A stretch of DNA of 64,000 bases from Saprospiraceae bacterium (GCA_020627535.1 JAHDGU010000001.1:228670-292669); one strand, 5' to 3'; shown: positions 18,298 to 26,870, counted from the first letter of the stretch. Notes: generated by a model not told the origin, from the sequence alone. Translations and numbers: made by a program.

Positions 18298-18777
18298 ATG
18301 AGATTATGGCCCCTTATCTCGATTTTACTTCTCCTTTCTTGTGCGGTAAGTCCTGCAACAAGCTCATCAAAGTCCAATAGCGCCTTTCTGGAGGACTACG
18401 TTCCTGGTCGTAATAGTATTCTGATAGATACAAGCGGTATGGGAGACTACCACGAAATCGCTCTTGAGGAAGATCAAATGCCAAAGCCTCTCATCGGGAA
18501 AGATGCTCTATATGCTCAGATCTATCCGCACATTACTTACCCATCAAGTGCGCGTGAAAATGATATAGAAGGTATCGTGGCAGTATTACTGAGCATTGAC
18601 GAAAACGGTCAAGTCATGGATATTACCCTCCTGAAGAGTCTGAGCCCAGACTGTGACTTCGTGGTCATGAACGCTATTGAAAATATCCGACATCTCTCTT
18701 GGGAAATCATGAGGGATGGAATGGAGCCGAGATCATATAAAGTATCGCTTGCTTTGAGATTTAGACTAGCGGGATAA
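18298..18777 (+). CDS. Lipoprotein with TonB C-terminal-like domain
   Basis: 159 residues. Starting at ATG 18298 gives a lipoprotein signal (RLWPLISILLLLSCA; lipobox LLSC), so the mature protein is probably anchored in a membrane facing the periplasm. The C-terminal ~90 residues have the TonB C-terminal fold signature used widely in Bacteroidota: YPSSARENDIEG, then V..SIDENGQV.D..LLKS and a hydrophobic final strand. It lacks the proline-rich spacer and N-terminal helix of a true TonB, so energising a receptor is unlikely; a structural or binding role is possible. It resembles the protein at 21041-21505, sharing YP.SARE, EG.V and SLSPDCD. Transcription probably starts from a -7 box only 5 nt upstream. 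Confidence 0.8.
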   Translation: MRLWPLISILLLLSCAVSPATSSSKSNSAFLEDYVPGRNSILIDTSGMGDYHEIALEEDQMPKPLIGKDALYAQIYPHITYPSSARENDIEGIVAVLLSIDENGQVMDITLLKSLSPDCDFVVMNAIENIRHLSWEIMRDGMEPRSYKVSLALRFRLAG

Positions 18778-18791
18778 AGCTACCTCACACT

Positions 18792-19085
18792 TTGAAAAGC
18801 TATCAACATCTAAGATTTTTGATTTTGCCTTTTGGATTGGTTGGCACAGCGCTGGCTGCCTGGTCGTGCTACATATTTGTGGATGACTTGGCTAACCCAT
18901 CCAAAATGTCACCACTCGGAGCCTACCTGGGATTCGCCGGCTTCATCGTGGCATCAGTCCTTGTGTTTAGCTCATTTTTGATCTGCAATGTCTTCCGAGC
19001 AAAATTGAAGACGGCCATGATCATTCAGACAACCATACTCGCGATTATAGTCGGTTCCATCTACATATTCTGGATTACGAGGTGA
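18792..19085 (+). CDS. Small three-helix membrane protein of unknown function
   Basis: 97 residues from a TTG start 14 nt after the preceding stop codon. Three hydrophobic segments (about residues 8-28, 43-63 and 73-93) are joined by short polar loops. I do not recognise the family. It is probably co-transcribed with the TonB-C lipoprotein and ends before the convergent desaturase-family gene. The assignment rests on the coherent membrane topology and the operon position; the start codon is uncertain. Confidence 0.6.
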   Translation: MKSYQHLRFLILPFGLVGTALAAWSCYIFVDDLANPSKMSPLGAYLGFAGFIVASVLVFSSFLICNVFRAKLKTAMIIQTTILAIIVGSIYIFWITR

Positions 19086-19119
19086 CCTTAAATCAAGATT
19101 CTAAGGACCAACTTTTTTC

Positions 19120-20043
19120 CTAGTAACTTCTCGCTCCGTCTGCTTTGATCGTTCCTCTGGCCAACTGGAGTTGCATCTCCTTGGCAGTGACCGTGCTACC
19201 ATCATGACTCCATCCTGGCGGATAAAAGATATACTTGATCTTATCTGACCAGTTCGAAACCTTCTTCACATCTGTCCAGATATTGGAAAACTCGTGCACA
19301 TTGGCAATGAATGGATTGTATGATCCTGGTCCTTTGGTGACACCATAGATGGGAGTCACACCCTTGATTGGCTCCAAGAATGTACCAAATAGCTTATCCC
19401 ATATGATGAAAATACCACCATGGTTTTTATCCATGTATTCTACATTGCAGCTATGGTGTACCACATGCAAATAAGGACTATTGAAGAGCTTCTCGAGGAT
19501 GCCAAGAGAAGGTATCGTCGTCGTATGAAGCCAGTATTGATAAGTGCTATTGATGATGATGGCACTCGAGACCATGAGTGGCTCAAAACCTACGAGTGGC
19601 ATCCAGAGCCAGAGACACGGCTTCCAGAAAAACATGAACCAGCCGTTGCGCAGTGCTACTGTAAAGTTGAAGGTCTCGCTATTGTGATGAGGTATATGCA
19701 GTGCCCAAAGCAAACGTACCTCATGGCACAGTCTGTGATGCCAATAAAAATTGAAGTCGTCAGCAAAGATTGCAAAAATCCACATGTACCAACCCCAGCC
19801 AAAACTAGCGTAGCCGAGATAGTCAAGTCTGAAGCTCTTCGTTGCTTCAAATACAAAGACCAATATTCCAAATGCCACGAGCTTCATGATCGATGCAACT
19901 ACCGTGGCACCGACGGCGATAAAAAAGGATCCGATGGTCTCCTCTTTGATGTATTCATCCCGTGCGATCAAAAACTCTGTGATCAAAAGGACTGCGAGGA
20001 ATGGATAGATGTAAACAATGTAATCTTCTACTGGAAAACTCAT
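19120..20043 (-). CDS. Sterol desaturase / fatty acid hydroxylase family protein
   Basis: Integral-membrane di-iron enzyme family of about 307 residues. The histidine boxes expected for metal binding are present: HHRLCHE, HIPHH about 15 residues later, and HVVHH further on, followed by NHGGIFIIWDKLFGTF, typical of the C-terminal part. Hydrophobic helices flank the boxes. Family members hydroxylate or desaturate lipids; the substrate here is unknown. I chose ATG 20043 rather than the in-frame GTG at 20061 because a -7-like box (TACATTCG) overlaps that GTG. The gene is divergent from the patatin gene, with about 84 nt between the starts. Confidence 0.9.
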   Translation of the reverse strand: MSFPVEDYIVYIYPFLAVLLITEFLIARDEYIKEETIGSFFIAVGATVVASIMKLVAFGILVFVFEATKSFRLDYLGYASFGWGWYMWIFAIFADDFNFYWHHRLCHEVRLLWALHIPHHNSETFNFTVALRNGWFMFFWKPCLWLWMPLVGFEPLMVSSAIIINSTYQYWLHTTTIPSLGILEKLFNSPYLHVVHHSCNVEYMDKNHGGIFIIWDKLFGTFLEPIKGVTPIYGVTKGPGSYNPFIANVHEFSNIWTDVKKVSNWSDKIKYIFYPPGWSHDGSTVTAKEMQLQLARGTIKADGARSY

Positions 20044-20060
20044 AGCTTGCTTCTTTACCA

Positions 20061-20068
20061 CGAATGTA
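20061..20068 (-). promoter_or_regulatory. Candidate -7 box for the desaturase-family gene
   Basis: Minus-strand TACATTCG, one base from TAnnTTTG, lies 17 nt before ATG 20043. Confidence 0.4.
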
Positions 20069-20113
20069 TGATAATTGGTCTAGATCTATCCCTAGACTCT
20101 ATGACCATCGCAG

Positions 20114-20121
20114 TACATTTA
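20114..20121 (+). promoter_or_regulatory. Candidate -7 box, 6 nt before the patatin ATG
   Basis: TACATTTA ends 6 nt before the ATG at 20128. Together with 20061-20068 it forms a compact divergent promoter region. Confidence 0.45.
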
Positions 20122-20127
20122 TGAGCT

Positions 20128-21039
20128 ATGAAGGCACTCGTAATCAGTGGGGGAGGATCAAAGGGGGCTTGGGCAGGAGGCTACGCTCAGAGACTCATCG
20201 AAAAGTCCACGAGACCCTATGAGCTTTTCATGGGGACATCCACGGGATCGTTGCTGGTTCCTTTGCTTGCGATCGCTGAGATAGAGCGCATCAGAGAGGC
20301 CTTCACTTCTGTTTCTCAAAGTGATATTTTCAGTATGAGTCCCTTCAAGATCAAGCGCGACAAGGCGGGCGAGCTTAAGATAGGCATGAACCATCTGGGA
20401 ATCATTGGCCAGTTCGTCAAGCGTAAAAAGACTTTGGGCGAAAGCCTGAATCTGCTCAACATTATCCGCAAGACGCTCACTTCTCAGCTGTACGCCAAAC
20501 TTGCTTCAGGCAGTACGGAGGCCATTATCAGTGTATCCAATCTGTCAAAGGACCAGACAGAATACTACTCTAGCAAGGAATCGAGCTATGAGGACTTTTA
20601 TCATTACATGTGGGCGAGTTGCAATGTCGTTCCTTTTATGTCTTTGTACAACAAGGATGGCATGAACTACGCTGATGGTGGCTATGGATGCTACGCACCG
20701 ATACAGGAGGCGATTCGGAGAGGGGCTAGAGACATAGATGTAATCATACTTCGTACTGAAGACCGCAAGAGAGAACGAGACCGCATCAGCAATGTCTTTC
20801 AATTGTGGCTCAGTACCACGGACTTTATGCATCAGCGTAGAGCCGAGGATGATATTGCACTGGGGATCAATGAGGCGATTAAGAGACACGCCCGTCTTCG
20901 CATCCATTACCTACCGGATATACTCACCGAAAATTCTCTGATCTTTGAACCTGCCGCTATGTCTCGCTGGTGGGACGAGGGCTATCTCCACTGTGATGAG
21001 AGTGAGCCTTATGAGATCGGCTGGACCTATCACCGCTAG
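20128..21039 (+). CDS. Patatin-like phospholipase
   Basis: 303 residues. The N-terminus has the glycine-rich oxyanion segment ISGGGSKGAWAGG. The nucleophile elbow is GTSTG with Ser38, and the catalytic aspartate is in the DGG motif at Asp183 (NYADGGYGCYAP). These form the Ser-Asp dyad of patatin lipid acyl hydrolases. There is no signal peptide, so it probably acts on the cytoplasmic face of the membrane. The next gene starts one nt after the stop, so the two are co-transcribed with bshB1. The gene contains a T-run mini-hairpin element at 20437-20446. Acyl substrate and physiological role are unknown. Confidence 0.92.
   Translation: MKALVISGGGSKGAWAGGYAQRLIEKSTRPYELFMGTSTGSLLVPLLAIAEIERIREAFTSVSQSDIFSMSPFKIKRDKAGELKIGMNHLGIIGQFVKRKKTLGESLNLLNIIRKTLTSQLYAKLASGSTEAIISVSNLSKDQTEYYSSKESSYEDFYHYMWASCNVVPFMSLYNKDGMNYADGGYGCYAPIQEAIRRGARDIDVIILRTEDRKRERDRISNVFQLWLSTTDFMHQRRAEDDIALGINEAIKRHARLRIHYLPDILTENSLIFEPAAMSRWWDEGYLHCDESEPYEIGWTYHR
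20437..20446 (+). repeat. T-run mini-hairpin element, GGC-GAAA-GCC
   Basis: Preceded by TTTG; codon phase 0 in the patatin gene, read as GES. Confidence 0.7.
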
Positions 21040-21040
21040 T

Positions 21041-21505
21041 ATGCCAAAAGAAGCCAAAGACAAGCACTTTATTCATAAACCAGTGTATCCTGGTGGTGGC
21101 AAGGCCATGGGCAAGTTCATTCAGTCACATCTGCGATATCCTGACTCTGCGCGTGAATCAAATGTGGAAGGATATGTGCAGATCAGATACTCGATCAATC
21201 ACAAGGGCAATGTCGCAGATACCAAGGTCATATCATCCTTGAGTCCAGACTGCGATCAAGAGGCACAGCGAGTCGTCAGGCTTCTCAAGTTTGACGTAGC
21301 GGCTCAGTATAAAGCACGTGTGCTTTTTCACAAGACCATCAGGGTGTGGTTTCGGCTTCCGCCAAATACTGAGAAGCCCAAAGCTTCACCTCAATATCAA
21401 TATGCTGTGAAGAAGAGCTCAGCACCTACAGATCAAAAAACGGCTTCCGCCAAAAGGGAAAGCTCTAAGAAAAAATCATACCACTATACCATTACCATCT
21501 CATGA
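21041..21505 (+). CDS. TonB C-terminal-like domain protein without membrane anchor
   Basis: 154 residues from ATG 21041, one nt after the patatin stop and overlapping bshB1 by 4 nt (ATGA). Residues about 10-105 form a TonB-C-like domain: PVYPGGGKAMGKFI, YPDSARESNVEGYV, SINHKGNVADTKV, SLSPDCD and a final VWFRLPP strand. A basic, serine- and lysine-rich tail follows. No signal peptide or hydrophobic helix is visible, which is odd for a domain that normally works in the periplasm; the frame extends upstream inside patatin but also without a signal. Two T-run mini-hairpin copies (21354, 21442) lie in its last 150 nt. Function unknown. Confidence 0.75.
   Translation: MPKEAKDKHFIHKPVYPGGGKAMGKFIQSHLRYPDSARESNVEGYVQIRYSINHKGNVADTKVISSLSPDCDQEAQRVVRLLKFDVAAQYKARVLFHKTIRVWFRLPPNTEKPKASPQYQYAVKKSSAPTDQKTASAKRESSKKKSYHYTITIS
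21354..21363 (-). repeat. T-run mini-hairpin element, GGC-GGAA-GCC
   Basis: On the minus strand it is preceded by ATTT. The sense strand of the TonB-C protein gene reads RLPPN here. Confidence 0.7.
21442..21451 (-). repeat. T-run mini-hairpin element, GGC-GGAA-GCC
   Basis: On the minus strand it is preceded by TTTT, 88 bp from the previous copy and in a different codon phase (sense reading ASAK). Confidence 0.72.
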
Positions 21506-22230
21506 CACAAATCACACCAGTAGATCTCCTCGTGGTCGGTGCTCATCCCGATGATCAGGAGCTCAGCACAGGAGGCACCATGCTCAAGCATCGAGACCTA
21601 GGCTGGAGCATCGGCATCCTTGACTTAACTCGGGGAGAACTCGGGACTAGAGGTACTCCTGAGCTGAGGAGAAAAGAGGCGCTAGATGCGGCGCGCTTTG
21701 TCGGCGCAGAGTGGAGAGTAGGACTAGATCTTACAGATGGATTTTTGCGCAGTGATGAGGAAGCCATCAAAGAGATCATAAGAGTCATACGAGCTGCTAA
21801 GCCCAAAATCATCCTAGCCAATGCCGTCATGGACAGACACATAGATCATGGTAAAGGCAGCAAAGTGCTAGAGGAGGCTGGCTTTCTTTCAGGTCTGAAG
21901 GCCATCAAGACTCTACAAGATAGAATCGAGCAAGAACCACACCGCCCCAGAGCCATATACCATTACATTCAGGATTACCACATAGAACCAGATTTTGTCA
22001 TAGACATCAGCGAATACATGGAGCAAAAAATAGAGCTGGTCAAGTGCTTTGGATCACAGTTTTTTGATCCAGATAGTCAGGAGCCCAAGACACCCATCTC
22101 GGGCCAGGAATTCTTGGATTTTCTGCGTGCTAGAGCCATGACGCTAGGCAGACCAATAGGCGCTACCTATGGTGAGGGCTTTACTGTAAGTAGATATCTG
22201 GGGCTGAAGGATCTTTCCAGCTTGCTTTGA
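21502..22230 (+). CDS. bshB1: Bacillithiol biosynthesis deacetylase BshB1
   Basis: 242-residue zinc-dependent LmbE/PIG-L-type deacetylase that removes the acetyl group from GlcNAc-malate in bacillithiol synthesis. The signature AHPDDQE lies near residues 14-20 and the third metal ligand is in DRHIDHGKGS. Motifs typical of the BshB1 clade are LTRGELGTRGT, FVGAEWRVGLDLTDGF and the C-terminal FLRARAMTLGRPIGATYGEGF. Its ATG overlaps the stop of the TonB-C protein. The other bacillithiol genes are not in the window. The neighbours give no obvious functional link. Confidence 0.95.
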   Translation: MTQITPVDLLVVGAHPDDQELSTGGTMLKHRDLGWSIGILDLTRGELGTRGTPELRRKEALDAARFVGAEWRVGLDLTDGFLRSDEEAIKEIIRVIRAAKPKIILANAVMDRHIDHGKGSKVLEEAGFLSGLKAIKTLQDRIEQEPHRPRAIYHYIQDYHIEPDFVIDISEYMEQKIELVKCFGSQFFDPDSQEPKTPISGQEFLDFLRARAMTLGRPIGATYGEGFTVSRYLGLKDLSSLL

Positions 22231-22232
22231 TA

Positions 22233-22577
22233 TCAGAGCTGATGAGGCATGGCTGATTTGCCCTCGAGATAGTTTGTCTGCTCTACGCTGCCAAGTCTGA
22301 ATCGGGTCTTACGACCGCCGTTCTGCTCTTGGCGATGTTCTAGCCTACAAAAGAATGCTGTAGGGCTGCCATCTGGTAAGGACAGATAAGGAGTACGCTT
22401 TTGCGGAGAGGAGTAGTTATCTATGAGCTGAGTGGAAGAAATCTCTTGAAGGAGCCTGTCAATTTCCGCATGAAGCACTTTTGTAGAACTCATGGTGCTC
22501 CCGTAGTTAAGCTCAATTTGAGCCTGCCCTAGATGTCCACACATCATCAATAGTACTATGCTTAGGACTTTGCTCAT
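22233..22577 (-). CDS. Small secreted protein of unknown function
   Basis: 114 residues with a signal peptide (KVLSIVLLMMCGHLGQA, cleavage before QIELNY). The mature part is about 95 residues, mixed alpha/beta in character, with a positively charged C-terminal half (RLEHRQEQNGGRKTRFRLG). I do not recognise it. Its ATG overlaps the stop of the THUMP methyltransferase gene, so it is the distal gene of that operon. It converges with bshB1 with only 2 nt between the stops. Confidence 0.65.
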   Translation of the reverse strand: MSKVLSIVLLMMCGHLGQAQIELNYGSTMSSTKVLHAEIDRLLQEISSTQLIDNYSSPQKRTPYLSLPDGSPTAFFCRLEHRQEQNGGRKTRFRLGSVEQTNYLEGKSAMPHQL

Positions 22578-23698
22578 CTGTCAAAGATGTCTATGAAGTA
22601 AACCATGATCGGTATGGCTCCATTGTATAGCTCGATCTTTTTATTGGCCTTTAGACCTAGATGCTTCAGGGCTTCTTGATCTCCAGACATAATGCAAATA
22701 TTCCAACCACCGTATCTTTCTCTCAGTACCTTGCCTACTTTCATATGCCATCCTATACTCTGATCTAGCGTCAGTCGCTCATTGTACGGTGGATTCATGA
22801 ACACCCATCCTGGCTTTGCACCCATATAGATTTTGAAAAAGTCCGCGGTCCATAAATGAGGACTCGCGTCTATGGGACTGTTTTTGACGTTGATACTAGT
22901 ATTGTAGATGGCATCACTATCGATATCACTTGCATAGAATCTTGTCGCCTCTGGTGCTGACTTCTTTTTGGCGGAAGCCACGACATCTTTCCATAGCCTA
23001 CGGTCATAATCTCGGCGATTCATAAAATGCCAATGTTCCCTGTAGGCTTGCGAAGGGGTCTGGCTGGCCATGGATATGGCTTCGAGTAAAAATGTCCCGG
23101 AGCCACACATGGGGTCATAGAAGTTTTGCGAAGGATCCCATGAGCTCATGGCTATGATACCTGCTGCCAAGACCTCATTGATCGGAGCTATGCCGCGCTG
23201 TTTACCATAGCCGCGTTTAAAGAGTGGTTCGCCACTACTATCCCAGAGCAGTTGGACCTCATTTTCATAGATATGAAGATTGAGCCAGAGATCTGGATTC
23301 TCTTTGTCTACGCTAGGTCGCGCTCCGTGATCATTGCGAAATGCATCTACAATACCGTCTTTGACACGCTGTAGCGCAAATTGGGTGTTCTTAAAAAACT
23401 TGCTGAAGCTATTGCACTTGATCGCGAAGCTCTGTGAGCTCGTCAGATAATCACCCCATGGGATTCTCTTCGTCTCCTCATAGATGTCTGTGTAGTTGAG
23501 CGCTTTCCACTTGTGGATTGGCACCAAGATTCTCAGTGCCGTGCGCAATTCGTAATTGAGCCGGTAGAGTAGTGCCTTGTCACCTTGGCAGCGGACAGCG
23601 CGGGTGAGCACGTCTGGATTATCGATGCCCATATCTCTGAGCTCCTGCGCTAGCACCTCCTCTAGTCCGTGAAATGTCTTGATGATGATTTCCATCAA
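22574..23698 (-). CDS. THUMP-domain class I RNA methyltransferase (RlmL/YpsC-like)
   Basis: 374 residues. The N-terminal ~160 form a ferredoxin-like/THUMP RNA-binding region (KTFHGLEEVLAQEL at the start, then the NPDLWLNLHIYENEVQLLWD strand and GEPLFKRGY). The C-terminal ~210 are a Rossmann methyltransferase: MCGSGTFLLEA binds S-adenosylmethionine and NPPYNERL is the catalytic NPPY motif of N-methylating enzymes. This matches the family that makes m2G in 23S rRNA or tRNA. It overlaps the carboxylase gene upstream and the small secreted gene downstream by 4 nt each. The exact target base is inferred only from family. Confidence 0.9.
   Translation of the reverse strand: MMEIIIKTFHGLEEVLAQELRDMGIDNPDVLTRAVRCQGDKALLYRLNYELRTALRILVPIHKWKALNYTDIYEETKRIPWGDYLTSSQSFAIKCNSFSKFFKNTQFALQRVKDGIVDAFRNDHGARPSVDKENPDLWLNLHIYENEVQLLWDSSGEPLFKRGYGKQRGIAPINEVLAAGIIAMSSWDPSQNFYDPMCGSGTFLLEAISMASQTPSQAYREHWHFMNRRDYDRRLWKDVVASAKKKSAPEATRFYASDIDSDAIYNTSINVKNSPIDASPHLWTADFFKIYMGAKPGWVFMNPPYNERLTLDQSIGWHMKVGKVLRERYGGWNICIMSGDQEALKHLGLKANKKIELYNGAIPIMVYFIDIFDR
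22980..22989 (+). repeat. T-run mini-hairpin element, GGC-GGAA-GCC
   Basis: Preceded by TTTTT; antisense to the methyltransferase gene, whose coding strand reads ASAK. Confidence 0.72.
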
Positions 23699-25326
23699 GT
23701 CTGGATTACTCCTGGGTTAAATTTTTCCACCTTTCCATGATTGGCCGCGTCTATTGCCATCGATATGTAGTCACGGGTTCGTCTTGGGTCAATGATATCG
23801 TCCACCCAGAGCCTCGCTGCAGCATAATAGGCTGAGGTCTGTTTGTCGTATCGTGCTTTGATTTGATCCACAAGCTCGATTTGAGCAGCATCATCCAGCT
23901 CTTCACCTTTAGCTTTTGCGGAAGCAGTTTGAATCTGTGCGAGAACTTGAGCGGCTTGTGTTCCGCCCATCACTGCGATTTTAGCCGTCGGCCAAGCAAA
24001 GATGAATCGAGGGTCATAGGCCTTGCCACACATGGCATAGTTTCCCGCACCGTAGCTATTTCCCATCACGATACTGATCTTAGGCACAGTACTATTTGCC
24101 ACTGCGTTGACCATCTTGGCGCCATCCTTTATGATACCACCATGCTCACTGCGCTTTCCCACCATGAACCCAGTCACGTCATGACCAAATACGAGTGGGA
24201 TTTTTTTCTGATTACAATTCATGATAAATCGAGCAGCCTTATCCGCTGAGTCGCTGTATATCACACCACCAAATTGCATCTCACCCTTCTTATTCTTGAC
24301 GACTTCACGATTATTCATTACGATACCTACGGCCCAACCGTCAATGCGGGCATACGCACATATGATCGTGCGTCCATAGTCTGCTTTGTACTCGGTGAGG
24401 CTATCCTCATCGACAAGGCATGTCAAGAGGTCCAAGGTCTTGTATGGCTTGGTCCGTATTTCCGGAAATATGCCAATAATCTCGTCCTTATCTGAAGCCG
24501 GTGGCTTTGTATCCACTCGGTCAAATCCTGCCTTGTCACCATGACCGAGTTTGTCCACTAGATCTCGGATCGTCTTGATGCAAGTTGCGTCATCAGGCAT
24601 CTTGTAGTCTGTCACGCCTGATATCTCGCTGTGTGTGCTTGCTCCGCCTAGCGTTTCTTTATCGACATCTTCGCCGATGGCGGCTTTGACAAGGTATGGT
24701 CCGGCCAAAAAGATGGATCCCGTCCCTTCTACGATCAGTGCTTCATCTGACATGATCGGGAGATAAGCTCCTCCTGCCACACAGCTGCCCATGACAGCCG
24801 CAATTTGAGGAATTCCCATGCTTGAGAGTACGGCGTTGTTTCTGAATATCCTTCCAAAATGCTCCTTATCTGGGAAGATCTCGTCTTGCATCGGAAGATA
24901 TACACCCGCGCTGTCTACCAAGTAGATGATAGGAAGATGATTTTCCATGGCAATTTCTTGCGCTCGGAGGTTTTTCTTCCCTGTCATTGGAAACCAAGCA
25001 CCAGCCTTGACAGTCGCATCATTGGCGACGATAACACAGAGTCTCTGAGAGACATATCCTAGCACTACGACCACACCTGCAGCAGGGCAGCCACCATGTT
25101 CCTCATACATCTCAAATGCGGCAAATGCGCCGATCTCGATCGTGTGAGAATCTTCATCGATCAATGCGGAGATACGCTCGCGAGCAGTCATTTTTCCCTT
25201 GGAGTGCTGCTTGTCTATACGCTTCTGTCCTCCCCCGAGATAGATTTCTTCTAGACGATGCCTGAAGTGGGAGACTGCGAGCATCATCGCATCTTCATTC
25301 TTGTTAAACTGTACATCTTGAGCCAT
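23695..25326 (-). CDS. Acyl-CoA carboxylase carboxyltransferase (beta) subunit, methylcrotonyl-CoA carboxylase-like
   Basis: 543 residues, the size of MCCase beta subunits. Landmarks: the KMTARERISALIDEDSH opening, GGCPAAGVV, the PIIYLVDSAGVYLPMQ core of the N-terminal crotonase-like half, SIFLAGPYLVKAAIGE, then the C-terminal half with FGHDVTGFMVG, NSYGAGNYAMCG, FAWPTAKIAVMGG and a DDIIDPRRTRDYI end. It carries out the transcarboxylation half-reaction, with leucine breakdown the likely pathway. The biotin carboxylase/carrier subunit is absent here and must be elsewhere. It is the first gene of an operon with the RNA methyltransferase. A weak -7-like box (TATCTTCA) ends 4 nt before the ATG. 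Confidence 0.92.
   Translation of the reverse strand: MAQDVQFNKNEDAMMLAVSHFRHRLEEIYLGGGQKRIDKQHSKGKMTARERISALIDEDSHTIEIGAFAAFEMYEEHGGCPAAGVVVVLGYVSQRLCVIVANDATVKAGAWFPMTGKKNLRAQEIAMENHLPIIYLVDSAGVYLPMQDEIFPDKEHFGRIFRNNAVLSSMGIPQIAAVMGSCVAGGAYLPIMSDEALIVEGTGSIFLAGPYLVKAAIGEDVDKETLGGASTHSEISGVTDYKMPDDATCIKTIRDLVDKLGHGDKAGFDRVDTKPPASDKDEIIGIFPEIRTKPYKTLDLLTCLVDEDSLTEYKADYGRTIICAYARIDGWAVGIVMNNREVVKNKKGEMQFGGVIYSDSADKAARFIMNCNQKKIPLVFGHDVTGFMVGKRSEHGGIIKDGAKMVNAVANSTVPKISIVMGNSYGAGNYAMCGKAYDPRFIFAWPTAKIAVMGGTQAAQVLAQIQTASAKAKGEELDDAAQIELVDQIKARYDKQTSAYYAAARLWVDDIIDPRRTRDYISMAIDAANHGKVEKFNPGVIQT
23918..23925 (+). repeat. T-run mini-hairpin element, TGC-GGAA-GCA
   Basis: TTTT precedes a stem whose outer pair is T-A instead of G-C; antisense to the carboxylase gene (coding strand ASAK). 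Confidence 0.65.
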
Positions 25327-25330
25327 AGCG

Positions 25331-25338
25331 TGAAGATA
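25331..25338 (-). promoter_or_regulatory. Weak -7-like box before the carboxylase gene
   Basis: Minus-strand TATCTTCA ends 4 nt before ATG 25326, the same spacing as the stronger boxes at lepA and 48508. Confidence 0.35.
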
Positions 25339-25376
25339 TGATCAGCTTGGCCAATCCGAGAGGCTTTTGCTAATTC

Positions 25377-26804
25377 CTACTGATGAAGATTGAGCTCATA
25401 GAGCCATTCTCCATCATGATTTGGGTACTGTCCCTTGAGAATGAAATTACCTCGAACATTGTTCAGCTCGCTAAGAAACTCATTCACAGTGCGCACAGGC
25501 ACATTTTCTATGTGCGTGATGATATATCCTGGTTCCATATTGGCCCAGTCTGCCTGACTCTCTTGCTTGATGGAAGAGATCTTCACACCATAGATCTCCA
25601 TGCGATTTTCTTCGGCGGCTTGCAGATTTCTCACCTGTATCCCGAGCTCAGCAAGCAAAGGCATCGCCTCCTCACTGGGATTGGTCATTGTCTTGGCTTG
25701 TCGTCGCTGTAGAGTGACCTGAGTACTACGATAATCACCACGCCTGTAGTACTTGATGTGTAGGATATCGTCTGGTCGTTTTTGAGCCAGGTACTCCATA
25801 AAATCTGGGATTGCAATGATCTCTCGACCATCTATGACCTGGATTACGTCACCTGGTCTGAGTCCAGCGCGATCAGCAGCGCCATCAGCAAAGGCATTGT
25901 CAATGTAGACCCCTCGTATCTCATCCAAGCCCAAGGAGGTAGCTCTCTCTTGATTGACACTCGAAACATTGACGTCGAGCCATCCACGCTGTGCAGCGCC
26001 ATGGTCACGGAGATCATCATAGATCTTGCGAACCACATTGCTGGGTATGGCAAAGGAGTAGCCCTCATACTGACCACTATATGAGATGATAGCAGTATTG
26101 ATTCCGATCAGTTCACCTTTGGTGTTGACCAGAGCGCCGCCACTATTGCCACTATTGACAGCGGCATCAGTCTGTATGAAAGACTCGATGGCGGTATATG
26201 AATCTTTGAGATCAATATTTCTTGCCTTGGCAGAGACGATTCCAGCGGTAACCGTTGACTGCAATTTGAATGGATTGCCGACGGCAAGGACCCACTGACC
26301 GACTTGAACACTATCACTGTCGCCAAATGTGAAATGTGTCAGACCATTGGCCTCAATCTTAAGAAGTGCGAGATCGGTATTCTTATCCTGACCTATGATC
26401 TCGGCCTGATATTCTCTTTGATCATCCAGTGTGATGTGGATCTCTTTGGCATTTTCGATGACGTGAAGATTGGAAAGGATGTATCCATCAGCACTCACGA
26501 GTACACCGCTTCCGCTATTGTAGCTGTATTCCTTTTGTCCCCAAAATCGATTTTTATTCATCTGCACAGCTCTGATGAATGCCACTGAGCTCGCGGCTGA
26601 TGTGGAAGCAGCTACAAAGTCCGCCTCTGCTCCTACGCTGGGAACTTGAGTGTAAATATGACGGACCTCTACAGCACGAGGTTGTTGATCTTCCTGTATG
26701 ACGATAGGCCTACCCAGATCAAGCTGATGGTATATCACCACAGTGAGCAGGCTGCTAAGTAGGGCTACAGCGAATACCGAGGCTATTGATCTCCAGTTCC
26801 ACAT
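25377..26804 (-). CDS. HtrA/DegP-family serine protease with two PDZ domains
   Basis: 475-residue periplasmic quality-control protease. An N-terminal hydrophobic segment (about residues 7-25) acts as signal or anchor. The trypsin-like domain has the triad His114 (SNLHVIENA), Asp144 (TDLALLK) and Ser221 (GNSGGAL). A first PDZ domain (about 275-365; GVYIDNAFADGAADRAGLRPGD) and a second (about 385-470; SQADWANMEPGYIITHIE) follow. The domain order matches DegP/DegQ. It stands alone, upstream of the carboxylase operon with a 50-nt gap, and is divergent from the small membrane-protein gene at 26904. Confidence 0.95.
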   Translation of the reverse strand: MWNWRSIASVFAVALLSSLLTVVIYHQLDLGRPIVIQEDQQPRAVEVRHIYTQVPSVGAEADFVAASTSAASSVAFIRAVQMNKNRFWGQKEYSYNSGSGVLVSADGYILSNLHVIENAKEIHITLDDQREYQAEIIGQDKNTDLALLKIEANGLTHFTFGDSDSVQVGQWVLAVGNPFKLQSTVTAGIVSAKARNIDLKDSYTAIESFIQTDAAVNSGNSGGALVNTKGELIGINTAIISYSGQYEGYSFAIPSNVVRKIYDDLRDHGAAQRGWLDVNVSSVNQERATSLGLDEIRGVYIDNAFADGAADRAGLRPGDVIQVIDGREIIAIPDFMEYLAQKRPDDILHIKYYRRGDYRSTQVTLQRRQAKTMTNPSEEAMPLLAELGIQVRNLQAAEENRMEIYGVKISSIKQESQADWANMEPGYIITHIENVPVRTVNEFLSELNNVRGNFILKGQYPNHDGEWLYELNLHQ

Positions 26805-26870
26805 GACTTAGCTATTTGACTGAGCATGGTACAATTACCATACCTAAGATTAACGCATTGTAGCTTGCTT

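Noticed and set aside
19420-20124. Plus-strand 234-codon open frame opposite the desaturase-family gene
   Set aside because: It is antisense to a gene with clear histidine-box motifs and has no coherent hydrophobic or domain pattern.
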